From NCBI RefSeq assembly GCF_002733835.1, contig NZ_NVWY01000046.1, forward strand, positions 1 to 32,056: 32,056 bases of DNA, read 5' to 3'. Below are positions 1 to 7,822 of the stretch, in pieces. Numbering within the stretch: position 1 is the stretch's first letter; each line of letters begins with the position of its first letter. The stretch is from Alcanivorax sp. (GTDB taxonomy: Bacteria > Pseudomonadota > Gammaproteobacteria > Pseudomonadales > Alcanivoracaceae). Position numbers and translations under genes: made by a program. Below the pieces are notes generated by a model. That model did no database searches. It saw only the letters and a list, made by a program, of their open reading frames with translations, and was not told the origin of the DNA.

Positions 1-68
1 GCCTGAACCTCCCTGATCACAATGTTTTCCTCGCAGAATCATTGTAACCAGTTCGGTTCAGGCTTTTT
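1..68 (+). terminator. Nested inverted repeat with T-run, possible terminator of an off-window plus-strand gene
   Basis: Bases 1-9 (GCCTGAACC) pair perfectly with 55-63 (GGTTCAGGC), and inside them 19-24 (ACAATG) pair with 40-45 (CATTGT). The outer arm is followed by TTTTT at 64-68 on the plus strand. This fits a long-armed terminator for a gene entering from the left, or a structured small RNA. The loop between the arms is larger than in a typical intrinsic terminator, so the call is weak. A second short stem (74-78 with 87-91) follows. Nothing else is recognisable between here and the stop codon at 137. Confidence 0.3.
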
Positions 69-136
69 CATTTGTCCCTCAACTGTGGGACAGCAGTGGC
101 CCTCGGGCGCGTTTTCATACTGCTCTTGTCTACCAA

Positions 137-1735
137 TCAACCAATAAAATAACTGCTTGCCTTGGCATTGATCTGATCACTGACGTACTTGGCCAGCGCT
201 TGCACCGTCCACTGGGGCGGCGCGCTCATGGGCTCGGGAATCAGGCTGGCATCCGCCACGAACAACCCTGCAGTACCATGGACTTCGCCGTTGGGCGCCA
301 CCACAGATTCATAGCTGTCAGCACCCATACGGCATGTGCCATGGGGGCTAAAACTGTTAGAGCGGAAGGTGTACATGCCCTTGATGCCATAATCCACTTC
401 CGACAGTTTTTCATCGAGACTGAAGACGGAATCCACTTCCAGGCTCTGGAAGGTGGGCATGAACACTTTCTCGGCGCCACCGGAAAAGAAGATTCGCGCA
501 GCCAGCGCCGCTGACGCTTTCATGTTTTCAAACTCTTCACGATTGGGATTCCAGTGGATGGTCTTGCCGCCGGTATAGGCGTCACCGTCCCACTGCACAT
601 AACCGCGCCCCTGATCGGTACTGAAGGCGTTCACCCCAGCATAGTATTTGTAATCCTTCATGAAATCGATATGTGCCTTACCGGCCTTCATATCGCCTTG
701 CGCCATGAGGGACTCCGGCTCAGCCAGCCCCGAGAAAATGGTGTAGCCGTCGGAGCGAGTGAACTCATCCACCTGCACCCCGACCAGGGCGCCGCGGAAA
801 CCGTAAAGCGGCTCCTTGAATTTCCCCATCACCTGGGTAAACGGCTGAATGGACAAATTACGGCCCAGTTGCCCGCTGCGGTCTTCAACTCCGCTACGCT
901 GCATGATCAGCGGGCTGTGAATGGCCCCCGCCGCCAACACCACCAGGTCCGCATCCACCTGCATGTCTGCCACATGGGCGCCGCTGTCCGGGTCGGTCAC
1001 GCGGGCTTCCACCCCGCTAGCCCGGCCGTTTCGGGTGCGCACTTTTACCACTTCCGTATCCGAGAATATCCGGGCGCCATACGCCGCTGCCCAGGGAAGA
1101 TGGGTCACCAGGGAACTCATTTTCCGATCCGACGGGCAGCCCGCCAGACAATGCCCGGTGAGCGCGCATTGCTTCACATTGCGCTGCGCCGGTTTCCAGG
1201 AGAACTGCATTTTCTCGCAGCCCTGAATCACCTTGTGGGCGCAGGCATTGATTTCGTGGGCTTCGTTGATGTGAATCTGTAGCTGGTCGGCCACCGTATC
1301 CAGATACGGGCGAAACTTTTCCGCAGACAAATTATCCAGCCCGTACTTGGCAGCCCAGCCATCAAGCACGTCATCGCCGGGCTCTTCCATGACGCAGGCC
1401 CCAATAACCGTGGAGCCCCCCACGCAGGCACCCTGCACAAAAATAATATCCGCAGTGGTGTTCACCTGGCCTACCTGATCCTGATAGATCTTGGTCATGG
1501 TATCGCCAAGGTGCTCGGTAAAGGCCGAGCTGGGATAGTACCGCCCGGATTCCAGCACCAGCACATCCCGACCGGCCTTGGCCATTTCATAGGCCACCAT
1601 GGCACCGGCGGCGCCGGAGCCCACCACCACCACATCGGTTTTCAGTGTAAATCGCTTGCCCAGGCTGGCATCCAGTGCCACATCTTTTGCCTGGGTGACA
1701 GGAACCCCGTCCCGGGCTACTCGTACAAACGCCAT
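137..1735 (-). CDS. GMC family FAD-dependent dehydrogenase, large subunit (copy 1, divergent active site)
   Basis: This 532-residue protein is a glucose-methanol-choline (GMC) oxidoreductase, expected to oxidise an alcohol, sugar or sterol hydroxyl with FAD; the substrate is unknown. The FAD-binding GxGxxG motif is GSGAAG at residues 39-44, with the acidic ESG strand end near 62-64. Cys190, Cys196 and Cys200 form C-x5-C-x3-C, the spacing that holds a [3Fe-4S] cluster in the Burkholderia cepacia FAD-glucose dehydrogenase. The C-terminal GMC_oxred_C region contains GTCRMG (466-471). It has no signal peptide of its own; the Tat-signal partner is encoded 15 bases upstream, so export as a complex is inferred. 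GGAG lies 8 bases before the ATG. Oddity: the usual HxxGT histidine position reads Ser463 (SPHGT), and the second catalytic position (Asn in copy 2) reads Pro506. It may have altered chemistry. Confidence 0.88.
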   Translation of the reverse strand: MAFVRVARDGVPVTQAKDVALDASLGKRFTLKTDVVVVGSGAAGAMVAYEMAKAGRDVLVLESGRYYPSSAFTEHLGDTMTKIYQDQVGQVNTTADIIFVQGACVGGSTVIGACVMEEPGDDVLDGWAAKYGLDNLSAEKFRPYLDTVADQLQIHINEAHEINACAHKVIQGCEKMQFSWKPAQRNVKQCALTGHCLAGCPSDRKMSSLVTHLPWAAAYGARIFSDTEVVKVRTRNGRASGVEARVTDPDSGAHVADMQVDADLVVLAAGAIHSPLIMQRSGVEDRSGQLGRNLSIQPFTQVMGKFKEPLYGFRGALVGVQVDEFTRSDGYTIFSGLAEPESLMAQGDMKAGKAHIDFMKDYKYYAGVNAFSTDQGRGYVQWDGDAYTGGKTIHWNPNREEFENMKASAALAARIFFSGGAEKVFMPTFQSLEVDSVFSLDEKLSEVDYGIKGMYTFRSNSFSPHGTCRMGADSYESVVAPNGEVHGTAGLFVADASLIPEPMSAPPQWTVQALAKYVSDQINAKASSYFIG

Positions 1736-1750
1736 TATTATTCTCCGCCC

Positions 1751-2347
1751 TTACGCCCGTGGTAACGGGGCATTCCCCAATCGTCGTACACCCCACAACT
1801 CCGTCACCGGCCCGTGATATTCCAGGCCCGGCCAGGTGCGCTCGTCACGCCAGTAGTTCAATGCCACCAGCGCTTTCAGGGTGGTCATCAGCCCGCGTTC
1901 AAAGAACGAGCCTTCCTGCATGGCATCCACATAAGCCAGGGCCTTGTCGTCGGGCAAACGGCTAAAACGGCTGAACTTGAAGCTGACCATGGGACGGTTG
2001 TTGAACACCCAAATCCCCAGCCCCAGCAGTTCGCGGGTCTGCGGCGGCATTCGCTGGGCCATGGCATCCACGTTTTTTATGGTAGGCACAACATCGGTAC
2101 TGGAAGGGAGCCCATAACGATCAGCGGGGATCATCACCTCGGTAAGGCGGGTAATCACCTCGACTTCGTCGTCATTGAGGCTGTGGTACTCGAGGGTTTC
2201 CGGCGCCTCACGGCGGCCGAATAGACTGGAACAGCCGGTGGTGAACGCGGCACCCGCCAGCACACTGGTTCGCAAGAACCCGCGGCGGCTCAGGGGCTCA
2301 AGGCCGCCCAGAAAGCCGGGCAGCGGCGCACGGTTATTATTCTTCAT
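1751..2347 (-). CDS. Tat-exported small subunit of GMC dehydrogenase (gluconate 2-dehydrogenase subunit 3-like), copy 1
   Basis: This 198-residue protein resembles the small (gamma or subunit 3) chaperone-like subunit of multi-subunit flavoprotein dehydrogenases. Such subunits carry a twin-arginine signal and pull the folded flavoprotein through the Tat pore. The signal is visible: SRRGFLRT at residues 20-27, followed by a short hydrophobic stretch ending TTGC. The body has the acidic helix and IPAD motif expected of that family (EVITRLTEVMIPAD). Its C-terminus (GPVTELWG, then GNAPLP) closely matches the protein at 4131-4772, so the two are paralogues. AGGAG lies about 9 bases before the ATG. 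It is upstream of, and probably co-transcribed with, the GMC gene ending at 137. Family assignment is by pattern, not by search. Confidence 0.72.
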   Translation of the reverse strand: MKNNNRAPLPGFLGGLEPLSRRGFLRTSVLAGAAFTTGCSSLFGRREAPETLEYHSLNDDEVEVITRLTEVMIPADRYGLPSSTDVVPTIKNVDAMAQRMPPQTRELLGLGIWVFNNRPMVSFKFSRFSRLPDDKALAYVDAMQEGSFFERGLMTTLKALVALNYWRDERTWPGLEYHGPVTELWGVRRLGNAPLPRA

Positions 2348-2435
2348 TCAGACCCTCTCCTGGGCAGGCCTGTTCTCTTTCAGGCCCTTGTTGTTATTGG
2401 TGGAGCGGTATTTGCCATGGTTGTTATCCCCCGAG

Positions 2436-2462
2436 TCTATAACAAACCGTTACAAACGCCAA
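2436..2462 (-). promoter_or_regulatory. Candidate promoter for the copy 1 dehydrogenase operon
   Basis: On the minus strand, TTGGCG (2457-2462, 4 of 6 to the -35 consensus) is followed after 15 bases by TATAGA (2436-2441), preceded by TG one base upstream, giving an extended -10. It sits just after the terminator of the copy 2 operon and about 90 bases before the start at 2347. The spacer is short, so this is only a candidate. Confidence 0.3.
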
Positions 2463-2484
2463 AGCCCCCGGCGCAACCGGGGGC
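2458..2484 (-). terminator. Rho-independent terminator after the copy 2 GMC gene
   Basis: GCCCCCGG (2464-2471) and CCGGGGGC (2477-2484) form a perfect 8-bp G+C stem with a 5-base loop, 70 bases past the stop of the GMC gene ending at 2554. On the minus strand it is followed by TTTGGCGTTTGT, a broken T-run. It separates the two dehydrogenase modules into two transcription units. Confidence 0.65.
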
Positions 2485-2553
2485 AGGCATTATGATCAAG
2501 CGGAAATACGCTATGGCGAAGAGCGGGCCTGCGGGCATCCCAACCCGCTGCTT

Positions 2554-4134
2554 TCAGGCCATTTGCCGAGCAATACGGGTGGCCAGCGCATACACCGTGA
2601 TCTGCGGGTTCACGATGATGGAGGTGGGTAACAAGCTGGCGTCGGCCACGTATAACCCGGGCACATCGTGGCTCTGGCCATCGCTACCGACCACACTGTT
2701 ATCCGGATCGGCCCCCATCCGGCAGGTACCCTGGGGATGATAACTGACCATACGCAGGTGCTGTGGCAGGTTTTCCAGCGTATCGACCATCTCATCGATG
2801 TCTGCCTCACTGCGAATCACCCGATTATCGCTGGCGGGCACATAGACTTCTTTGGCACCCGACGCCAGATGCAGCCGAGCGGCCGCTTTCAGGGCACGCT
2901 GCATGGAGGGAAAATCCGTATCGCTGAGCTGATAGTTGATCTTCTTGCGCTCCCCGTCCCATTCAATGGTGCCCACATTGTGGTCGTGGATCAGCGTGAC
3001 CAGCCCGCCCAGGTACTTGGCATCGGCCATGTAATCCATGAACGGCTTGCCGGTACCCGGTTCCGCCGCCATGGTCAGCTCTACCAGCCCGGCACCGCCA
3101 TCTTCCAGCACGAAGCCGCCCTTGTCGGGGTGCATGAACTCGTCCACATACACGCCGAGCATGGCGCCACGCCAGGGATAAACCGGCTCCGGGTAGCGGG
3201 CGGGAACGTACAATGACGGGTGGCAGGCAAAGTTCCTGCCCACCTGCCCGGACCGGTTAGCCAGCCCGCTTTTCAGCAGCAGCAGCGGGGTCTGCACCGC
3301 CCCTGCCGCAACAATTACCCGGGGCGCTGTCACCGTCATGCGGGCAGCAATAGAGCCATCACGATGGGTTACCGTCGCCGCCACACCGCTGGCCTTGCCG
3401 TTTTCGGTAAGGATTTTCTCCACGCGAGTATCCGCGTAAATCTGCGCCCCATGGGCAGTGGCCCAGGGCAGGTAGGTCACCAGCATGGACTGCTTGCGCT
3501 CGGTCTTGCAGCCCGACAGGCAATGCCCGGTCAGCCCGCACTGACGGATATTGCGCTGCAGCGGTTTCACCGACCAGCCCAAACGGTTGGCACCGGCGCG
3601 GATCAGGCGCCCGTGTTGGGGAATCTCATGCTCACCGTTTTCATGAACGGCCAGGTTCTTCTCTACTTCGTCAAAGTAGGGTGTCAGTTCCGCCGTGGTC
3701 AGCTCATTGAGACCAAACTCCCGCTGCCAGTCCTGCAGGATAAAATCCGGTGTGCGAAAGCACACACAACCATTGACTACCGTGGAGCCGCCCACACAGG
3801 CGCCCTGCAACACCAGCAGATCGCCGCTGCTATTGGTCTGTCCACCATGGTCCTGATAGAGGGTATCCAGGCTTTCACTGAAGCGTTCAGTGAAGTCCTT
3901 GGAGGGCACATAGGCACCGGCTTCCAGCACAACAACCTTGAAGCCCCGCCGGGCCAGCTCATAAGCACTGACCGCCCCGCCCGCTCCGGAGCCGACGATC
4001 ACCACGTCCGCCTCAATTTCCAGCCGCTCGCCCTCAGGCTGCTTGCCAATCAGGTCACTGGCCTGATGCACCGCAAGGCCGGTGGCCTGCCAACCTGCCG
4101 AGCTGTCCGCTGTTGTTGCTATTGTGTCATTCAT
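2554..4134 (-). CDS. GMC family FAD-dependent dehydrogenase, large subunit (copy 2)
   Basis: This 526-residue GMC oxidoreductase is paralogous to the one at 137-1735. FAD-binding GSGAGG lies at residues 48-53 and EAG at 71-73. Cys199, Cys205 and Cys209 form the same C-x5-C-x3-C motif (RQCGLTGHCLSGC), predicted to hold a [3Fe-4S] cluster. The catalytic pair looks normal: His466 in HPQGTCRMG and Asn509 in NPQITVYALA. It lacks a signal peptide. The start overlaps the stop of the upstream Tat-signal gene by 4 bases (ATGA), so the two are translationally coupled. No cytochrome c gene lies nearby, unlike the three-subunit sugar dehydrogenases, so the electron acceptor must be encoded elsewhere or be quinone. 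The substrate cannot be read from sequence; fatty alcohols are one possibility in an alkane degrader. Confidence 0.9.
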   Translation of the reverse strand: MNDTIATTADSSAGWQATGLAVHQASDLIGKQPEGERLEIEADVVIVGSGAGGAVSAYELARRGFKVVVLEAGAYVPSKDFTERFSESLDTLYQDHGGQTNSSGDLLVLQGACVGGSTVVNGCVCFRTPDFILQDWQREFGLNELTTAELTPYFDEVEKNLAVHENGEHEIPQHGRLIRAGANRLGWSVKPLQRNIRQCGLTGHCLSGCKTERKQSMLVTYLPWATAHGAQIYADTRVEKILTENGKASGVAATVTHRDGSIAARMTVTAPRVIVAAGAVQTPLLLLKSGLANRSGQVGRNFACHPSLYVPARYPEPVYPWRGAMLGVYVDEFMHPDKGGFVLEDGGAGLVELTMAAEPGTGKPFMDYMADAKYLGGLVTLIHDHNVGTIEWDGERKKINYQLSDTDFPSMQRALKAAARLHLASGAKEVYVPASDNRVIRSEADIDEMVDTLENLPQHLRMVSYHPQGTCRMGADPDNSVVGSDGQSHDVPGLYVADASLLPTSIIVNPQITVYALATRIARQMA

Positions 4135-4772
4135 GCCTTCCCCTCCGGCTGCTTGGCACGCAGTGCATCATCCGCCGGTAACGGCGCATTGCCGAGATAG
4201 GCCAGCCCCCACTTGTCGCTGACCGGGCCATCAAAACCCGTCGGCGCCCAGGTCGCTGGCTCCTGCCAATAGGCACTGTAGGTCAGTTGCTTGATCACTG
4301 TGGCCAGGGTGCGCTGAATCACGCTGGCGCGCCCCCAACTGTCAAAATAAGCGCGCGCCTCCGCGTCGGATAGATCCACAAAACGACGGCCGTGACTGAG
4401 CACCGCCGCGTTGTCGAACAAGCCCAGCCCCGTCCCCATTTCCTTGCGCGTGGCCGGGTCCAGGTTATTCAGCAGTGCCTGCACATTACGCACCACTGGC
4501 ACCTGGTCACTGGGAGTTAGCGCTGTCCCCTCCACCGGCAACAACACTTGGCGGGCGCGATCAAAAAGATGGTATTCCCCGGCAGACAGTCCCGTGGCCC
4601 ACTCCGGTGCGGGCTGGTTATCCAACGGAGAGCGACGCAGGAAGGCAAAACCGCCGGCAGCCACGGCAGCCACACCGGCGGAGCCCAGCAGGCTCCATTT
4701 CAGAAAGCGCCGTCGGGCCATGCCCTGCTGCCAGATTGCCGCCACACTGGGGGCGGAACGAGGGCTTTTCAT
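4131..4772 (-). CDS. Tat-exported small subunit of GMC dehydrogenase (gluconate 2-dehydrogenase subunit 3-like), copy 2
   Basis: This 213-residue protein has a clear twin-arginine signal: MARRRFLKWSLLGSAG from residue 18, followed by an Ala/Gly/Val-rich hydrophobic core, ending near residue 45. The C-terminal third (GPVSDKWG, GNAPLP) matches the copy 1 small subunit, including the Trp-rich end. By analogy with FAD-glucose and sorbitol dehydrogenase gamma subunits, it should fold onto the GMC subunit encoded next and carry it across the inner membrane. Its stop overlaps that gene's ATG by 4 bases. A weak GAGG lies about 9 bases upstream of the chosen ATG. The 132 bases before it, up to the fieF stop, contain no convincing terminator, so read-through from fieF is possible. 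Confidence 0.75.
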   Translation of the reverse strand: MKSPRSAPSVAAIWQQGMARRRFLKWSLLGSAGVAAVAAGGFAFLRRSPLDNQPAPEWATGLSAGEYHLFDRARQVLLPVEGTALTPSDQVPVVRNVQALLNNLDPATRKEMGTGLGLFDNAAVLSHGRRFVDLSDAEARAYFDSWGRASVIQRTLATVIKQLTYSAYWQEPATWAPTGFDGPVSDKWGLAYLGNAPLPADDALRAKQPEGKA

Positions 4773-4904
4773 GGTCTGTCCTCAACACAAACAAGTCAGT
4801 GATGAAGCTACTGAAAAGCCCCTATGAAAACAATGTGTTTACCTGCACAGCCCGGTTTGACCGCACAGTACAGCCCAGCATTGGCGCGGGCTTGGGAGGA
4901 ACCG

Positions 4905-5819
4905 TCAGGTTGGGGGTCGATCGTCGAGGGTGACTTTTGGCCCAACGGCCACCGGGTCCTGGTGGATAATCACATCCGCCATGGGAAACGCCTCCTGGAT
5001 ACGCGTTTCAATCCGAGTGGCCAGGTCATGGGCCTGCAGTAAGGTCAGGTTCTGATCCATATCCACATGCAGCTGGATAAACTGGGTACGCCCGGACTGG
5101 CGGGTACGCAGATCATGGAACCCCAGCGCCTGTGGATGATCCGCCACAATCGCGGTAATCACCTCCCTCACCTCGCCGGGGATTTCCCGATCCAACAACA
5201 GTTGCGCCGATTCATAGGCAATATGCCAGGCGCTGAACAGAATAAAGATCGCAATCACCAGGCCCACCACCCCGTCCAGCCACAGATAGCCAAACTGGCT
5301 GACCACCAGCACAACAATGATCCCCACATTGACCGCCAGATCCGACAGGTAATGCAGCGAGTCCGCCTCAATAGCGGTGGAACCGGTTTCCCGGACCACA
5401 TACTTCTGGATCAACAACAACCCGAATGTCAGCACAATGGAAAACAGCATCACGGCCACACCCGCGCCATTCTCACTGATGGGCTGCGGGTCCATCAGCT
5501 TGGTCACGGACTGGTGAATCAGAAACACCGAAGAGCCGGCAATAAACACCGCCTGCCCCAGCCCGGCCAGCGCTTCAGCCTTGCCATGGCCGAAGCGGTG
5601 TTCCTCATCCGCGGGCACCAGAGAATAGCGAATAGCGAAAAAGTTGATTAGCGAAGCAATGGAATCCATCACCGAATCCACCAGCGAGGCCAGCAGGCTG
5701 ACAGACCCGGTCATCAGCCAGGCAATGGCTTTTGCCGCAATCAAAATTAGCGCCGTCAGCACGGATGCCAACCCTGCCATCAGTAGCAGGCGGTGTTCAC
5801 GGCGATCATCACGACGCAT
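4905..5819 (-). CDS. fieF: Cation diffusion facilitator, FieF-type Zn(II)/Fe(II) exporter
   Basis: This 304-residue inner-membrane antiporter exports divalent metals from the cytoplasm in exchange for protons. It aligns closely with E. coli FieF (YiiP), with a constant 3-residue offset. The tetrahedral site residues are all present: Asp48, Asp52, His156 and Asp160 (E. coli Asp45, Asp49, His153, Asp157). The HRFGHGKAE loop (74-82) is conserved. Six membrane segments are followed by a cytoplasmic metal-binding dimerisation domain from about residue 212 (HVDMD at 251-255, IIHQDP at 284-289). GGAA precedes the ATG. It occupies the place after nlpD where rpoS normally lies, and is 43 bases from the nlpD stop. 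Metal preference cannot be settled from sequence. Confidence 0.9.
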   Translation of the reverse strand: MRRDDRREHRLLLMAGLASVLTALILIAAKAIAWLMTGSVSLLASLVDSVMDSIASLINFFAIRYSLVPADEEHRFGHGKAEALAGLGQAVFIAGSSVFLIHQSVTKLMDPQPISENGAGVAVMLFSIVLTFGLLLIQKYVVRETGSTAIEADSLHYLSDLAVNVGIIVVLVVSQFGYLWLDGVVGLVIAIFILFSAWHIAYESAQLLLDREIPGEVREVITAIVADHPQALGFHDLRTRQSGRTQFIQLHVDMDQNLTLLQAHDLATRIETRIQEAFPMADVIIHQDPVAVGPKVTLDDRPPT

Positions 5820-5862
5820 ATCTGTATTCCGTTAATCAGTTGGGAAAAGCGGTGCGGGGGAA

Positions 5863-6642
5863 TCAGCGCTTGGGCAAATAGCCCATGGGGTCGACGGGCT
5901 TGCCGTCTTTGCGGATTTCAAAATGCAGCTGAGTGCGGAAAGTGCCACTGGCGCCCATGGTGGCCACCTGCTGACCGCCCTTCACCGAATCCCCTTCCTT
6001 GACCATCATCTTATCATTATGGGCATAGGCACTTAACCAGCGTTCGCTGTGCTTGATAATCAGCAGATTACCGTAGCCTGTCAGGCCACTGCCCCGGTAG
6101 ACCACACGCCCCGGGGCGGCAGCCACCACCGGGCTGTTCCGGCGCCCGGAAATGGCGATTCCCTTACGCCCCTGGCTGGCATTGGAAAACGATTCCACCA
6201 CCTGGCCGCTGGCAGGCCAGCGCCACTCCACCGGGCCGACCGGGACTGCCGGCTTCGTGGCGGGTTTGGAGGCAGGTTTTGCCGCCGGAGCAGGCTTGGA
6301 AGCGGGTTTTGAGGCGGCCGGTTTGCTGGCCGGTTTGGAAGAAGTAGTTGCCGGTTTGCTGGCCACCGCCGGGCTGGAGGTCTTGATGCCCAGCGAGATA
6401 CGCTGGCCGGGATAAATGGTGTACGGCGCCGGAATATTGTTGGCCCGGGCCAACGCTCGGAAATCCCAGCCGTAACGCCAGGCAATGGAGTACAGAGTCT
6501 CCCCTTCACGCACGTGGTGCGTGCCGGAGGTGACTTTGCGCGGCTTGGGTTCCTGGCCATAAATATCCACCACCGGTGCAAAGTTGCCGGCACTGCAGCC
6601 ACTGACCAAAATCCAGACCATGAACGCTGCCAGTGTGCGCAT
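5863..6642 (-). CDS. nlpD: Lipoprotein NlpD, LysM-LytM amidase activator
   Basis: NlpD activates the AmiC amidase at the septum so that daughter cells separate. I chose the ATG at 6642 because it gives a compact lipoprotein signal (MRTLAAFMVWILVSGC); an in-frame GTG at 6687 would add 15 residues but has no ribosome site. Counting from the ATG, Cys16 is the lipidation site, a LysM domain spans about 42-85 (HHVREGETLYSIAWRYG), then comes a low-complexity Ser-Lys-Pro-Ala linker (about 95-134), then a peptidase M23/LytM domain. The zinc site is degenerate: the usual HxxxD reads GRKGIAIS, while LHFEIR remains, as expected of a non-catalytic activator. It lies downstream of the DUF368 gene rather than directly behind pcm. 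rpoS, its usual follower, is missing. Confidence 0.92.
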   Translation of the reverse strand: MRTLAAFMVWILVSGCSAGNFAPVVDIYGQEPKPRKVTSGTHHVREGETLYSIAWRYGWDFRALARANNIPAPYTIYPGQRISLGIKTSSPAVASKPATTSSKPASKPAASKPASKPAPAAKPASKPATKPAVPVGPVEWRWPASGQVVESFSNASQGRKGIAISGRRNSPVVAAAPGRVVYRGSGLTGYGNLLIIKHSERWLSAYAHNDKMMVKEGDSVKGGQQVATMGASGTFRTQLHFEIRKDGKPVDPMGYLPKR

Positions 6643-6750
6643 CAGTGACTGTCGGTGCCTGTGTGAAGATCTACTGCCATCAATCACCCCGTTGCCAGGA
6701 AACCAGAATCCAGATTGCTCAGTAAGCGTAAACCGACCGCACGGCGATAC

Positions 6751-7665
6751 TCAGCCTTGCGGTGTCTGCGCAACATTATGCACCGGCGCCACCCGGTAAA
6801 GTAACCACACCAGCCCGGACGCCACAGCTACCATGGCCAGAGCCAAAGGTAGCTGTGCGGACTGCTCGGTAATCGCGGCATACTGTGATGGCCACAACCA
6901 GGTGTCACCCAGGCCGTGCTCGCCGCTCAATCGCCAGGGCCACAATTTCAGTAATGAACCCGCCATAAAGCCGGCCAGTAACGCCATGACCGTGTCATGG
7001 AAACGATGCAGCGTCCACTTCAGCACATGCACAAAACTCAGCAGCCCCAGCGCACATCCCGACAGAAATGCCAGCAGCAAGCCAAACTCAGCCTGCTTCA
7101 CAGCTTCCAGCACGGGCTGGTACATGCCCAGTAAAAGAAGGATAAAACTGCCGGAAATGCCCGGCAAAATCATTGCGCAGATGGCCAGCATGCCACTGAA
7201 GAAAAACACCAGCGCACCGCTACCGGCTGCCGACAGTGCCGGGGCCAGGCCGATGGCCACGGCCACGCCGGTGCCCAACAAGAAGGCTCCTATCTGCACC
7301 GGGCCACGCTGCTGCAAGGGTTTCAAGACCAGAAAAATGCTGGCGAGAATCAGGCCGCTGAAAAAGGCCCATACCGGCACCGGATGGCTATCCAGTAACC
7401 AGGTAATCAATCGTGCCAACACGGCAATACTGGTGAAGATACCGGCCAGCAAGGTGAACAGAAACGTGAGGTTGGCCTGCTGCCAGACGGCAACAAATCC
7501 CTCCTGCCGCCATACGGTCAGCAGCCGCGGAGTAATGCCGCCCAGGGTGTTGATCAGCTCTTCATAGATGCCGGTGATCAGGGCCAGGGTGCCACCGGAA
7601 ACGCCGGGCACCACGTCAGCTGCGCCCATGGCCATGCCGCGAAAAAAAATACCGGGTCGAATCAT
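6751..7665 (-). CDS. popT: DUF368 membrane protein, undecaprenyl-phosphate translocase PopT
   Basis: This 304-residue polytopic inner-membrane protein is a DUF368 family member. The family was recently shown to flip undecaprenyl phosphate (the recycled cell-wall and O-antigen lipid carrier) back to the cytoplasmic face, acting beside DedA-type UptA proteins. The N-terminal signature is exact: RGMAMGAADVVPGVSGGT (residues 9-26), then ALITGIYEEL. A second related motif, MILPGISGSFILLLLGMY, lies in the middle, consistent with an internal inverted duplication. AAGGA sits 8 bases before the ATG. The mRNA leader immediately upstream is a 7-base tandem array (7682-7769), so its expression could depend on array length. 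Its place between pcm and nlpD is unusual. Confidence 0.87.
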   Translation of the reverse strand: MIRPGIFFRGMAMGAADVVPGVSGGTLALITGIYEELINTLGGITPRLLTVWRQEGFVAVWQQANLTFLFTLLAGIFTSIAVLARLITWLLDSHPVPVWAFFSGLILASIFLVLKPLQQRGPVQIGAFLLGTGVAVAIGLAPALSAAGSGALVFFFSGMLAICAMILPGISGSFILLLLGMYQPVLEAVKQAEFGLLLAFLSGCALGLLSFVHVLKWTLHRFHDTVMALLAGFMAGSLLKLWPWRLSGEHGLGDTWLWPSQYAAITEQSAQLPLALAMVAVASGLVWLLYRVAPVHNVAQTPQG

Positions 7666-7681
7666 GTTAGTCCTTGAAAAG

Positions 7682-7769
7682 AGCTTCTAGCTTCTAGCTT
7701 CTAGCTTCTAGCTTCTAGCTTCTAGCTTCTAGCTTCTAGCTTCTAGCTTCTAGCTTCTAGCTTCTAGCT
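7682..7769. repeat. Heptanucleotide tandem array, AGCTTCT x 12.6
   Basis: AGCT is followed by twelve perfect copies of TCTAGCT with no mismatch. The unit length is not a multiple of three, so every reading frame on both strands meets TAG once per 21 bases. It ends 17 bases from the popT ATG and so forms that gene's leader. The downstream end decays abruptly into unrelated sequence holding a short hairpin (7777-7790, TGGGGC/GCCCCA). Perfect copies imply recent expansion by slippage. Confidence 0.95.
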
Positions 7770-7822
7770 TTCAGGATGGGGCTCGCCCCAAACGAAGCGC
7801 AACCCCTAAAGCAAAGTGTTTG

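Noticed and set aside
1751..2347. Lipoprotein call for the copy 1 small subunit (TTGC after the Tat signal)
   Set aside because: The residue at -3 is Thr rather than Leu, Val or Ile, and the paralogue at 4131-4772 has no cysteine there, so lipidation is not supported.
5863..6642. NlpD as an active M23 endopeptidase
   Set aside because: The HxxxD zinc ligands are replaced in GRKGIAIS, so only the activator role is supported.
7777..7790. TGGGGC/GCCCCA hairpin as a pcm terminator
   Set aside because: Stem of only 6 bp with a 2-base gap and no T-run on the minus strand; it may simply separate the two heptad arrays.
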